NCBI GenBank assembly: GCA_963585895.1
Contig: OY757921.1
Span: 57,236,937 to 57,300,936 of the forward strand
Length of the DNA stretch: 64,000 bases
Origin: Sepioteuthis lessoniana
Lineage: Eukaryota; Mollusca; Cephalopoda; Myopsida; Loliginidae
Direction: 5' to 3'
Position 1 is the stretch's first letter. Every line of letters begins with the position of its first letter. This document shows positions 43,801 to 55,575 of the stretch, piece by piece. The position numbers were made by a program, and so were the translations under genes. The notes under the pieces were generated by a model that did no database searches, was not told the origin of the DNA, and worked only from the letters and a program-made list of their open reading frames with translations.

Positions 43801-45019
43801 TGTAAATGTACCTAAAGTAACAATAACTAAGCTCTTTCTAGCATAATTTATTACCATAAGATAGTAACTAATTTAGTAAATGCCTAGTTGGCAAGGGGCA
43901 GTACTCGAGGCGTAGTGGTTAGCTAGAATAGTAGTATCTATTTCATTGGTAATTGATGAAGTACAGGAATCATGTGGGAACATCTTGCAAGAGATCCTTA
44001 CTCTAAGTTTTTTTTTAACAAAATAAAGTAAAATAAGCTAAAATAGATATTTCAAAGAAATATTCGGTAGTATTCGGTGATCATGCATCACGTGTCACCA
44101 TAATTGGTTCTTATTGCAATTAAGTTGTGTAATTGAAACTTTAATAGAAACATGCAGATACCTCTACTTTAGTAGACAGGTGGGTTGATAGTTAAATTAT
44201 TAGATTAGAAGGACAGGTATATTATTGTCCGGACACAAGACGTGGCTAATTGCATTTATTTTGAATAGGATATCTTTTGTTTTACCCACTCCTTACGGCT
44301 CACTTCTGCTTCTCCTTTCGACTAACCTTAGCGATCATCACGCGTCTGCTATTCAGTCTAATATTTAGTAATAATAAATTATATTTTCCAGATTTCCATT
44401 TTTTCTTTTTGGTTTGTTTCCAATTAGAACTTTGGCTCTTTATGCAGGTGACGTCTACAAAAATATAATAATTTAACTTTAATTATAGCTTGGCTAATTT
44501 GTCTAGTCTTTGTATTGACCCGACGATTTTAACTTTTATATTGCATACATTGGAACCGGACACTTGAAAACGTCATGTCAGCAAACATATTCTGGACCTT
44601 TTTAAAGCTTGGCACGTAGAGTAGTGCCACCTATAACAGTCTTTGTCAATATATGCATATTTGCTTGTATGTGCTTAGGTAAGTTAAAAAATAGTACAGA
44701 AACGTTAGGACAAGATTTATTAAGTAAAATAACAAATGAGGATTTTTCTTGTTGTTTTTTGTTGTTGTTTTGAAAATAATACAGTTTAGGCAGTTATTGT
44801 GATTAATAAACAAACCAGTTTGTGAACAAAAGAATTCTGTTATTCGACTTGCATACAAAATAACGAGTACCAAATTTGGATGTAATTAATTATAGTATAA
44901 ATACTATAAATAAGATATAACGAGACATCAATAGCCGATGAAAGCGACCAATAACATCGGTTTTATGTGTACGTAGAACATTACATAAGCTTCAAAATAT
45001 TGTATTGATATGGTCGGTG
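43801..45019. other. No gene; possible eroded tRNA-like head
   Basis: AT-rich. GCGTAGTGGTTAGC at 43,910-43,923 resembles a SINE box A but no good box B follows. Nothing else recognised. Confidence 0.5.
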
Positions 45020-45485
45020 GTAGTGAAAATATTTAGTCGAGTCTCCACACACTAAGGACCAATTTTAGTATTAGTGTATCTGTGATATATTAACACTGAA
45101 CACGATGCTAAGAAAAACAAGATAAATTCATTCACACTTCCAAGAACATTTAACATTTGATATATACACTATACATATCTGTGGTATTAAAAGAAAGAAC
45201 ACACGAATATGATCTAACAGATAGGAATATACATATATTGTTCCATTGAACGAGCAGTATGTAGAAGGGATACAAAATTGGAAAAAGGCTTAATTGATGA
45301 GTGTAAGCAATATCACCTTGTTGTTTACCTTTCTTTGACAGGGTCAGAGACAATGTCTCAACTGTTCAAAGACCAGAAGCAAAAATAGATCAAGAAATGA
45401 TTTCAGAGCTGTCATGTGACCTCCTATGACAACCTAACGATTATGTGAATTATCTTGGGGGGATAATTATTTTTGTATTCCTACA
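45020..45485 (-). repeat. Unclassified ~450-bp interspersed repeat (family D), copy 3
   Basis: The minus strand matches the plus-strand copies: GATAATTATCCCCCC near the right end, TTTGAACAGTTGAGAC, CTTTCTTTTAATACCACAG and ATTTATCTTGTTTTTCTTAG. It ends near CCAATTTTAG (45,059-45,068, plus strand). Confidence 0.65.
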
Positions 45486-46220
45486 ACAGGAAACCTCAAG
45501 AGGCTCTCAACAAAATATCAGTTGATGAAGAAAGGAAAACATTTGATACGTTGTTTAGTGTCATAAACCTAATGTGTGATACTAAACGTCATTTGGTAGA
45601 AAGGCTAAAGGTCTGGGGCCATGGGGAGCGCCGAGTCGCCTCTTCGTTGCAATGACTCCCAAGATTTCCAAGGCCAGTTACTAATCAAGATTAAAGAGAC
45701 CAGTCTGCCCTGTTATTTTAGTCATAGCTTATAACATTTACTTTGTTAGTATTAACAACTACATATTTCAAATACATATTTGCATACGGTTTATTTAAAT
45801 CATTATCCATTAGTCTATGAGCCAGACCCTCCAGATTTTGTAAGCAGTACAATTCAGTTGGGCAAATCTTCGCTATTCGTTTTGTAAAGGTACGTATCAG
45901 GGTATCAAAAATTTCTAGTGGACCTTCCAATATCCCAGCTTTGTGTTAATTATGGACTCGTTTAAAAGAGGAACCCAAAGTAACAAAAATATGTATATTC
46001 ATAGTAAAATTTATAGCTATATTTTAATTTAGTAACTGCATCGTAGGTTAATTTCTTTGGTTTGATACCTTACTATACCTGAAAAAGTACAATATTCTTC
46101 ATTTTCAGATATTTAAAAAAAAGTTATAACTTATTTCCATGTATTGAAATCTAAAATTTCAAAGCAAAGAACAGCTGTTTTCCTTGTTTATTTTCGAACC
46201 TGTACTTGTTTTTAAGCTTA
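45486..46220. other. No gene; SINE-B scrap
   Basis: CCAAGATTTCCAAGGCCAGT and ACCAGTCTGCCCTGTTATTT (about 45,660-45,720) are a piece of the SINE-B body. A diverged direct-repeat unit lies at 45,908-45,975. Otherwise AT-rich. Confidence 0.5.
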
Positions 46221-46974
46221 CGCGGGGCATTCAATAAGTTTCCAGACTTTTTTGTACAGGCATTTAAAATTGTCGTAGACTCTTGAAAATTCACTATGTT
46301 ATTGCTATATATCTTATGAGATGAGTGACCAATTTTTATGATTTCAGGCCAAATGAACAGATACAGAAACGTATGGAATGCTTTTGACTGCTTTTGGAGC
46401 ATCTTGCATGAATCGAGCATCAGTTCTTGAGTGGCATAAGATATTCAAGGAAGGCAGGGGGTCTGAGAGGTGTGGGAGGAGTAAGGAAGTCAATACACCA
46501 GAGTTGATTGGCCAAAGGGTTAGGGTTTGGGTTACTATGTTGAGGTTTTAAGGGAGTTCAGGAAGAGATTCCTAGGGAAGAGACCAGCACTCTTCAAATC
46601 AGGTCAGTGGCATTTCCACCAGGACAATGCACCAGTCCACAACTCCATCCTTGTCACAGACTATTTGACCAAGATGGGCATCAAGACAGTTCCTCACCGT
46701 CCCTATAGTCCAGACCTTGCTCCCTGTGACTTTTGGTTATTCCCTAAGCTCAGAGGCTGTCGTTATGAGACAATTGAGGAGATGAAAGAGGCTGTGACGA
46801 AGGTCATTGACACGCTCGCACAAGAGGACTTGCATGGGGCCTTCCAGAAGTTGTTGGAACGGTACAAAAAGTGCATTGCAGCCGGAGGAGATTAATTTGA
46901 AGGGGACTAGAGTTTCATGTGTGTACTATCAATAAAAGTGCCCATACGCCTGGAAACCTATTTAATGATCCTCG
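46221..46974 (+). mobile_element. Mariner transposon, internal-deletion derivative
   Basis: Bounded by TA at 46,219-46,220 and 46,975-46,976. The inverted ends are CGCGGGGCATTCAATAAG, then TTTCCAGACT, against (reverse strand) CGAGGATCATTAAATAGG, then TTTCCAGGCG. Length is 754 bases against about 1.3 kb for a complete mariner. An N-terminal helix-turn-helix remnant reads TYGMLLTAFGASCMNRASVL, then EWHKIFKEGR, near 46,370-46,460. It runs through SKEVNTPELIGQ and jumps to the C-terminal half. Confidence 0.88.
46527..46895 (+). pseudogene. Mariner transposase, C-terminal half
   Basis: Open from YYVEVLREFRKRFLGKRPAL through HFHQDNAPVH (second catalytic Asp) and YSPDLAPCDFWLFPKL (third Asp of the DD34D triad). 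It stops after CIAAGGD, where a TAA replaces the tyrosine codon expected before FEGD. The part carrying the first catalytic Asp is missing because of the internal deletion, so the product could not act as a transposase. The start used here is simply the first ATG. Confidence 0.85.
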
Positions 46975-46976
46975 TA

Positions 46977-47525
46977 TATCTCATTATATGTTACAAAAAG
47001 ATATACATTTTTAAACCAGAATTACCATGGGATGAAAATAGGATGGCTACATCATATAATAACAATTGTATATCACTATGATTATTCATAACTAATTTTA
47101 GTTGTACATATTCTTACGTTTGCGAGAAAAGTTTTGATGTAGATTAATATCTTATGTAAAAGTTTCACTTAGTTGTATTGTTTGTCATCTAAAAATGATT
47201 TTAAGTATAAAAAGATTAAAGACAAAACATCATATTCCCAAAATGATGTTGGGCACATAAATTCTGTGAGAAAAATAAACCCTTCAAATCATACAAAACA
47301 AGAATAATTGTACAAAATTAACGTTACACATTGTGGTTTAATAACTGATTTTAAAAAATATCAGATTAATTATCTTCACACTTAAAGAAAGGGTTTTAAC
47401 CTCTTTAGTACTGGGTATCTAGTGGCAACTCGGGACATTAATTGGTGGGAATAATACAACACCAGAAAACATTGAATCATTATATGAATAAAGATTATTG
47501 ATAATAGTTTTAGATATCTTTTACA
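46977..47525. other. No recognised feature
   Basis: AT-rich, no motif. Confidence 0.6.
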
Positions 47526-47995
47526 AATATTTTCCGTATATATCGGAAGAAAATAGGGGCTGTTGTAATTCCACACTGCCTAAAGACAAACCGTTTCATA
47601 TTGGGAGAAAATAGGGGGGTGCTGCTGTTATTAACAGATTATAGATAAGCCACCACTGATTGAGAGTAAATAAAGGGTGCCACATTGCTTTCAAATGAGC
47701 CGGCTCTGATCGGGAGAAAATATGGGATGCTGGAGTTTTACACCACCTATAGATGACTCAACACTTATTGGGAGACAATAGGGGGTGCTACAGTTCCGCA
47801 GTTCCTTTAGACAAGCAAACACTGATCGGGAGAAAATAGAGGGTGCTGGAGTTCCACACTGCCTATTGACTTATTAGGAAACGATAGGGGGCGCTGTAGT
47901 TCCACAAAATCTATAGACAAGCCGCCACTGATCAGAAGAGAATCGGGCTGGTTTCAGTTCCAAAGTGTCTATAGACGAGCTGCCACTGCACGCAT
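47526..47995. repeat. ~57-bp minisatellite, about 8 units
   Basis: Each unit contains variants of GGGAGAAAATAGGGGGTGCT, GAGTTCCACACTGCCTATAG and ACAAGCCGCCACTGATC. Units start near 47,538, 47,601, 47,660, 47,717, 47,776, 47,827, 47,877 and 47,934. Divergence between units is high, so the array is old. Confidence 0.82.
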
Positions 47996-48744
47996 CTATG
48001 TACAGTAGCTGACATTTAGAGAAACGTTTCACAACAAAAAATATGAAAAATTTTTCCATCATAAATGTTATTCTTTCATAGCATTTTTTTTTTTTTGCAT
48101 TTGCTTTCTTTGATATAATTAATCATTACTGTCCTTATCTATCTGCTCTTGAATATCAATATTCTCATTGTCTGTCACATTATTACATGTCTAAAGATTA
48201 CAGGTTGGTGTTAATTGGATGCCATAGGTAATATACTCCTTGGTGCACTTGGGGCTAAGGGATACTTTTATCTAGTTTATTTTTAAGTTTTCATCACTTA
48301 ATTTAGCATCACAAATGATCCTTGCAGATATTGTTTTACTTCGCTCTGCCTTTGGTCGTTTTCTTGGCACTTCTGGTTTTATATTTGATTTCATTGTTCA
48401 AATCAAGTTGGTAACACGTGATTATACCGGAAAGAATACAAAATGTGCAAATCATCTGAACAACATGAGTAAAAGAAAATCTTTTCGGTAACATTTTATA
48501 AACTAGCAAGAAACAAAATAGTAAATAATATCCTTGATATTACGTGTCTACATTAAAAATAGGCTATTTCTCTATTTAGCATGAAAATACTTAACTTTAT
48601 TACCAAAAGTTGCCACACAAGTAATTCTACTAAGGTTTTTTTTTTGTAATATAGAGGCATAAACCTTAAGAAAATTACAGTATTAATTTGGCCTCTGAAA
48701 TGGTACCAAGATATCAAGCTCATGGATTATATGTTGTTTTTGAT
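47996..48744. other. No recognised gene; decayed coding-like stretch
   Basis: The minus strand 48,394-48,120 reads MKSNIKPEVPRKRPKAERSK, then TISARIICDAKLSDENLK and, after stops, IQEQIDKDSND. This is compositionally like a basic nuclear or transposon protein, but I cannot name it. Confidence 0.4.
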
Positions 48745-48958
48745 TGGTTTGTTTGTTTAATGGAATATCAACCTTTGTAGGTTATTTAATGCCAAAGCCA
48801 TCCTCACAGAAGAACAGTAGTGGTACTATTTAACCCACAACTGGGAGGATAAGAGGGTTCATACCTTTCCCAAGGGTATTTGCCCGAAAGTGAACGTAAT
48901 AGTGCGACTGGAGTACGAACTCGCTTACTACGATTCCGCAGCCCATCGAGGACCCCCA
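48745..48958 (-). mobile_element. tRNA-derived SINE, family C, copy with A-type tail
   Basis: The minus strand starts in a tRNA-like head ending with box B-like GCGAGTTCGTACTCCAGTC near 48,905-48,925. The body TTGGGAAAGGTATGAACCC follows. It then ends with the tail GGCATTAAATAACCTACAAA, GGTTGATATTCCATTAAAC and (AAAC)n at 48,748-48,760. The first ~20 bases of the head are degraded. The tail is the same as that of SINE-A. Confidence 0.8.
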
Positions 48959-48959
48959 A

Positions 48960-51399
48960 TTGTTTTTAATGTTTCTCCATATTGTGTGTCTATTTGACAT
49001 GTTTGATAAAATTTAGATGTTTTATTTACATTTCTACGTTGAAAGTAAATTCCTTGAATACTTGGAGGCAGATACATTATCCTCTGTCAGGCTTGTTTAT
49101 CATTATTTTTGATAATTTATACTTGCATAATGAAGCTCTATGAACCGTTATTATTAATGATTTTGACTTGTATTATCTTTCATCTTTTCAAATTTCGTTG
49201 CTTTTTACCGTAACTCTATCAATTCGTAATTTTTACCACAGCAAGAAACAAAGCCTATAAAATGCTTCAGTCTGTTGCGTTAGAAAAGAAATATTTCTTA
49301 CATGTTGATAATGTTACGACTAAGAAAACGTCAAATAATTTTTACAACAGATTCTCGCTACTTGTAAGATTTTAAGAAACTCTGCTTGGAGATTTTGTAT
49401 GGCAAAGATTATAAAAGCAAACTGTAATTTCTTGTAAATGATCAGCATTCCAATTTGTATAATTTATAAATCTCCAAGAGTGTAAAATTTCGGACAATCG
49501 GTTTTTGCTTATCTTTATTTTTTATACACGATATTGTTGCCCATTAATTTTGACTCATATTTTCTCTTTCATCTTTATTTATTCATTTAGTTAGTTTTGG
49601 TTTTTCTAAAAAAAAAAAAAAAAAGAAAAAGAAAATCTCAAATCAACCGAGAAGACAAAGACAACAAAGATTAGTGTATATCGGAAAGAAGAAAGGATAA
49701 ACTCCTGGTGTGACTCGACCTCACTTCTCTCTCACTGTGGGCCGACAAAATTCACCAACCACTGTACACCAATTTAATGTAGTATTGCAGGCGTTTCAAA
49801 TTGAGTTGGCGGATGAAAGGTTGACGATCCGATGAAGTTGTTTATTTCAGGAAAGAAAAAGCCAGACACATGGCCATAAAAAAATCCCACTCTCTTTATT
49901 GCCGATGTTACAACTTTAGACCCATTTCAAAAACAGCCAAACGTGAAGCGTTATTTTCAAGACGATCAAAGAAATATCGATTATTTGTCGAATCGAAATG
50001 CGATTGATGAGGGGTAGTTTCATTTGATCCCGAAATTTAGCTCTTTTTTTTTTTTGGCTCTCCTAGTAACTACCTGACAGACCATTTAAAGAAAAACAAG
50101 TTTTGTGTCTGCATTTTTGTTCGTTGTAGATTGACGACCTGAATGAGTTGTGATAAAATAAACTATCTAAAAATTGCGATGAAAGAAAACATATTCTAAC
50201 ATCTTATCAAAAAGATTTACACTGAAACTTGTCGGATAACACCATTTGTTTTCTTATTAATAGTGAACTAGGACATAAAAACAATCGAATCAAAAACAAA
50301 GACAAAGAAAATAGAGCAAATATTAGCGAAATATTTTTATTTTTATTTTAGTCGGGGTGAGTAAAAAGTGGTGTTTCTCTGTCCCAACGATTAATCTGTC
50401 ATATCCATGAGAAAAAGTATTTTTATCATTGTTTGGTTTTGTCAGTTATAACTTTGCATGAGATTTCACAACACCGACTTCAGTCAAGGTGAAGGTTGCA
50501 TAATGGATTCCCACCATCCATCAAAGTAGATGAATAAACAACAGTTTTCTTAAATTCAAAATACATGCCAAATATACAATTTATTACATATGCACAGCCA
50601 CCTCACGTAGTGCAATGGTAAGCGAGTGAGGCTAGCAGGCCATTATTAGTAAGTTCTATTCTTACCGAATGCCTAATACTTCTGGCATTTAAGTTTAGTA
50701 AATGGTAACGTTATATCTGCGTGTTTATGCATATTTTCCTCTCTTTTTATCGGTTGAACTCGAAAGATCGTTTTAAATTCAAAACGTGAAATTGTTCTTC
50801 ACCCCAAGTGTTTCACTAAATCAAAAATAGAAAAAGAGCAACACCTGTCATCATTTCCAAAAATAATTATCCCTATGTTGTTGTCAAAAAGCTAGTTGGT
50901 CTGGATATCAGAATTCACCGTGCTAGTCAGTAGCAGTCCAGTAGTCAATGAAGACAGACATCTGATACGTCAGACTGACCCAAAAATATAAGTTCTGAAC
51001 TTTACGACGATAACAAAGTTTTATCTTCAAAGGAATTCAGGTCTGACACGCTAGTAAGCGATTAAAAAGAATATCAAAAGCATTTAATTACACTGTACAC
51101 GGGAGCATTTATGTATGCTGTATGCTTAAATGAACTGAAGTAACACTGCACAAAAATTTATACTCACACAAAAACATTTTGTAAATTATTGATTATCGCC
51201 CAAATCTTTTATTGTAGTAACCGAAAGTCTTCTATGATACATTTCTGGCGAATTTGTTTGTTTAAGTTGCCACTTCATGCTATCTTTTAATAATTTCTGA
51301 TTTCAAACGTAGTGACTTAATTTTATCCGTGCTTTATCGGTATTTTATACTTGGCCGACTGTATCTTCTATAGAAGAGTAACTCCTGCCTCTAAAAGAA
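48960..51399. other. No recognised feature
   Basis: 2.4 kb of AT-rich DNA with a poly-A near 49,609-49,640. GTAGTGCAATGGTAAGC at 50,608-50,624 resembles a tRNA/SINE box A, with a weak box B-like AAGTTCTATTCTTACC 29 bases on. No gene motif on either strand. Confidence 0.55.
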
Positions 51400-51620
51400 G
51401 ATGTCTTTGGCATTAAACGGTATTCGGTGCCAAGGCACCAGTTCTGGTCATCAAAAGTATGTTGAGTACCTCTTCGTTGTCAGTACTTGCCGATCAAATC
51501 GTTCTGTTTGAAAATTATGAGTATTAGGGTACCTGAAACCATATAATTGTGTACATATCATTAGTATTAGATAGGAATACTTGAAACTGTATAATTGTTT
51601 TATAAATATACTGTTATGAA
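51400..51620 (+). mobile_element. SINE-A, eroded copy
   Basis: GAGTACCTCTTCGTTGTCAG and CCGATCAAATCGTTCTGTTT, then subrepeats ACCATATAATTGTG, CATTAGTATTAGATAGGAAT and ACTGTATAATTG, match the copy at 13,690. A family tail (TAAATAATTGACAAAGGGTT, GAAATGCCGTTAAATAG, AAAC run) lies at 52,207-52,258, so about 0.6 kb may have been inserted between them. Confidence 0.5.
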
Positions 51621-52258
51621 CGCAACGAAAGCAAATTCTTCCTTTCTCACTTTGACGTGAACTTCTATTCTGAAGGGAGTGGGAGGGCCGTCTGAGTGAG
51701 TGACACTGGTCTTCTAGAAGAAAGTGGACGATTCCCTAAAAAACAACAGAGAAAAGGGTGTGTTTTAGGGACAGTAAGAGACGACTCTGCCAAAAGGGAG
51801 AGTTTAAGACCCGGAGAATTGGCCTTTTTTGTTGTATATTACTGAACTTTGCTGGGGTTTGTTCTGCATTTTTTTGACTACGTTTTCTTGTGGACTCTTT
51901 ACCTGTGTTTCAACGTGGTTCCTGCATTTATTTTATTTTCGAATTCCTGTTGCCAGCAGCCTTTTGGACTATCGAACAGGTTTTATCCACTTATTGAATA
52001 AAGACAGGGAAGTTTCTTTCATTCCATTATTTTAAAAATTTATTTAGACTGTCCAGTTTTTAGTCTCAAAATCCGCCCATTGCTATATTCAGTACTAGCT
52101 TCAAAAGGTGATTTAGAGATAGGACCGGTTTCTAAGATCATAAATATGCTAAGTATATTTCTACTTTAAAAATATTATAGTTAAACTTGAATAAAAGTTT
52201 TGCTATTAAATAATTGACAAAGGGTTGAAATGCCGTTAAATAGACAAACTAAACCAAA

Positions 52259-54599
52259 ACTAAATTGTTCTTTTGTTAAGCAACATTTTTGTGGGCAGTT
52301 TTCTTTATTTTCGTGTGTTCTCTCAACTAGTTTTTGTCAATTTTATCGAGGTCCACGAACACGCAAAGTGCTAACTCCTAACAGCTCAGGGTATTTGACC
52401 ATAAAAAATGTACACCAACAGCTAGTTTTAAACGTCTTCACAGTAGTCTCGTTAAAAAAAGTATGTATCGATAGAAAATCAAACCAATTTAGAACTGTTA
52501 CGATAAAAGCAAAAGTACAGTATCCTAGTATGCTAGCCAGCAATAAAGAAACTCACCCAGAGCACCAAGTCCAAAGGAGTATCTGCCATGTGACAGTTGG
52601 ACTTTCAAAATGACGAATCAAATTGGAAAAACGACTTAATTAGACAGAATAAAAATAGTCAAAATAAGAAAATTCTTTGATGTTGGAACTCATGACCGCT
52701 AAAATATGAGAGAAAGGGTAAATGGAGTGGTAATTTTCTAAGCTTTTTGCTTAGATGTGGTACAAGGCCACGTGAAAGAGGCACCCAATGAGAAAGATAA
52801 ATGGAGTGAGTGGAGGGTACTAACCGACAGTATTTTTATGAACGTTACAATAACTGGACACATGCATGTGTCCACGTATTCAGGGAGGAGGAGGATGAGG
52901 GTGAGAAGAACATAAATAAGTAGAATAAGCTTCTCGAATGATTTTAACTGCAGCCCGTTCTGGGTTATTTTGAGTCTAGTGTTTTGGGATTTGCGTTCCT
53001 TGTACATTCATATTTACATTTTTTGTACAGTTGTTTCTTAAGAGTTATCATTTTTTGCACACGATCCTATCGAATAGGAATAATTTTTTAAGCAGATTTA
53101 TTTGTCCCTCACAGATATTACTAGAGTAGACCTGCGATTAACCGCAATGAATGCGTACTCCACATTCCCTTGATCTCCAGGACAGGAGCCTTACTATCAA
53201 ATTCAGTTTAGTGTCACATCCAAGATGCCCTTATTTTGGAAATGAAGGAGTCTTACTTCTCTGCAGAGGATTCAGTCAGTGTACTCTAGGCCCCACCAAC
53301 GGGACGATCTCTTGAATAAATTGGGAAAATCAATGTTTATATACAGGATTCATTCAATCTTAACCTTCAACTTCAAAAATTCTCTTTTCAGCCTTACAGA
53401 ATATGAATATGAGCTAGAAATCGCAATCTGTGTAACGGAACAAATGAAAACCATTGAAAAATATTAGGATAATATCAGAATTTTGAATATCCAGGGTTTT
53501 GAATAATGAAGGCATCTCATTGAATGAGAGGGTAGAATGTACAGTCACGTAAATTTGATTCTAACGTATTAGGTACGCGTCAACACTATACTCAGAGACA
53601 ACATTATTTAGCAGTTGAAATGATTGCAGCATGTGCTTGCCACATTTACGCATCCAATCCTTTGTGTTATGTTAACTATAATCATAATAAAATAACTAAA
53701 AATAAAAATAAGCACCGAAAATCTGATGAATTGTATTTTTTATTAGATTATTATCATTATTATTTATTAAATTCATTTTTATTAAATCCAGTAAAACTTG
53801 AAAATAAACTTAATGGGTTTTCTACGAACTACGATTTTCCCTTTAAAATATGAATAAAAATAAAAGATTTTTAAAAATTCCATAAGATGATATACAAAGT
53901 ATTGCACAAGGAATGTAACCTTAAGATAAAAGAGGGATCTGTGTTCACGTAAATCTTATGCAACTATATTAATAAGCACAAAAATAAAATATAAAATAAT
54001 AATGATTAAATTGATAAATAAACTGTTGGTAATCATTCTCGAAGTCTTTGAATAATAAAATGATAGACAGGAAAAAACACATTTTGTAAATTATCAAAAA
54101 ATTTGTAAGATTTCATTAATGATTAAAAAAGAAAAGAAAATAATTCTTCTCACTGCTTGAAAGAAATTTTCTTCGTAATCAATTCGTTTCTCGTGGGGTG
54201 CAAAAAATCAGGTCTTAAACATGTAATACGAATACAAGATGAAATTTATATGAAAGGGTTTCGAACCCACTGATAATCTGTGTTTAATAAAATGAAATTT
54301 CAATTTCCGTTCCTAAGCTGTCAAATGCTGTACTATAATAAAAAAAGAAAAAAAAACTTCTCGTTCATACTAGTCTTAGGTATACTTTTTATGGGGAAGA
54401 GGAACATGCCTAAATCCAAGTGTGCCACTGCTCATAGATTAGGAATACTATTTTAAAGTTTGAAAAAGGAGGTTGATTTTTAATATACATATTTTTTTTT
54501 CAGAATTTGAACTCCTTTAAATAAAGTCACTTAAACATTTTATTAAATACTTAGCACACTTGGAGAATCTTTAATTTGAAAAAGAATCTACTAAACAAT
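52259..54599. other. No recognised feature
   Basis: AT-rich. Open frames of 60-127 codons occur by chance, and none shows a domain I know. Confidence 0.55.
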
Positions 54600-54925
54600 G
54601 AATTGGAAATTATTTTTACTATAAAATGCTTTGGAGATCGTTTTAGCGATGAAAATTCATTGGAACTGACTTTTACACTAAAAATGCATTGGAAATGATG
54701 TTTTCAATTGAAATGCATTGGAAATGACGCTTTCTATTAAAATGCATTGGAAATAACGATTTCTATTCTAATGCTTTGGAAATGATATTTGCTATAAAAT
54801 GCATTGGAAATATTAACAATAAAATGTATGGAAATCATTTGATAATAAAAATGCATTGGAAATGATTTTTCAATCAAAATGTATTGGAAATGATTTTCAC
54901 TATAAACATGCATTTAAAATAATTT
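54600..54925. repeat. ~31-bp minisatellite, about 10 units
   Basis: Core AAAATGCATTGGAAATGA with variable AT-rich spacers (TTTTCACTATA, CGCTTTCTATT and similar). Unit starts are roughly every 29-33 bases from 54,625 to 54,905. Spacers vary and the core is palindrome-poor, so this is a minisatellite, not a CRISPR. Confidence 0.85.
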
Positions 54926-55084
54926 TATTACTTTTACTATAAAATAAAAACTAAGGTAAACGTTCTCTAAGTGTGCTAATTCTATAATTGTTTTCGTGGG
55001 TGGTAAACCAATAAATCCTACTGAAAACCAACGACTTTATTGAAATGTTCTGATGACAGAATTTTGTTAAAATCATAATGTAGT

Positions 55085-55575
55085 GAGATAACAGATAATT
55101 ATCTCCCATGTGAATAGGCGTGTTTGTTGGATGCCTCGTGGAATCTTACATAACAGTACAGAAACCCATTCTTAACCTCTTTTTGCCACTTTTCTTTGAA
55201 CCGGAGAAACGTTCTTCTTTGCTCCTGCCGTGGAACAATAAAGTCACATTGCTATGGCTATTTTACAATCTATCATTAAATTAGCGTTTTTTTTTTCATT
55301 TTTGAACTCCCTTCCCCATACTGCTTGTTCATAGGACAACACATTTATATTTCTTGCTGTTGGGACACGTTAGTGTGTTCTTTCTTCTTAATATTATTGG
55401 TATATGTATATTATGTATATAAAAGGTTAAATATTCTTGTACATATAAATGCATTTATCTTGTTTTTCCTTCTGTTGTGTTTAGTGTTAGTATACCACGG
55501 ATATACTAATGCTAATATTGATTTTTGATGAGTGGAAACTTGGCTAAATATCTTCCCGACTTCCAAGTACCCAAT
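55085..55575 (+). repeat. Unclassified ~450-bp interspersed repeat (family D), copy 4
   Basis: It has GATAATTATCTCCCATG near 55,096, CCCATTCTTAACCTCTTTTT, CTTTTCTTTGAACCGGAG, ACTGCTTGTTCATAGGACAA, TTAGTGTTAGTATACCACGG and ATACTAATGCTAATATTG. It ends GAGTGGAAACTTGGCTAAAT. This is the longest copy. Confidence 0.68.

Noticed and set aside
51612-52040. TGTTATGAACG... block with AATAAAG, resembling an LTR
   Set aside because: No second copy in the window and no target duplication could be found.
52230-52613. 127-codon frame
   Set aside because: Starts in a SINE tail, has no recognisable domain and a composition like the surrounding DNA.
54600-54925. CRISPR-like alternation of repeat and spacer
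   Set aside because: Eukaryotic context, degenerate repeats, spacers that are variants of each other, and no cas genes.
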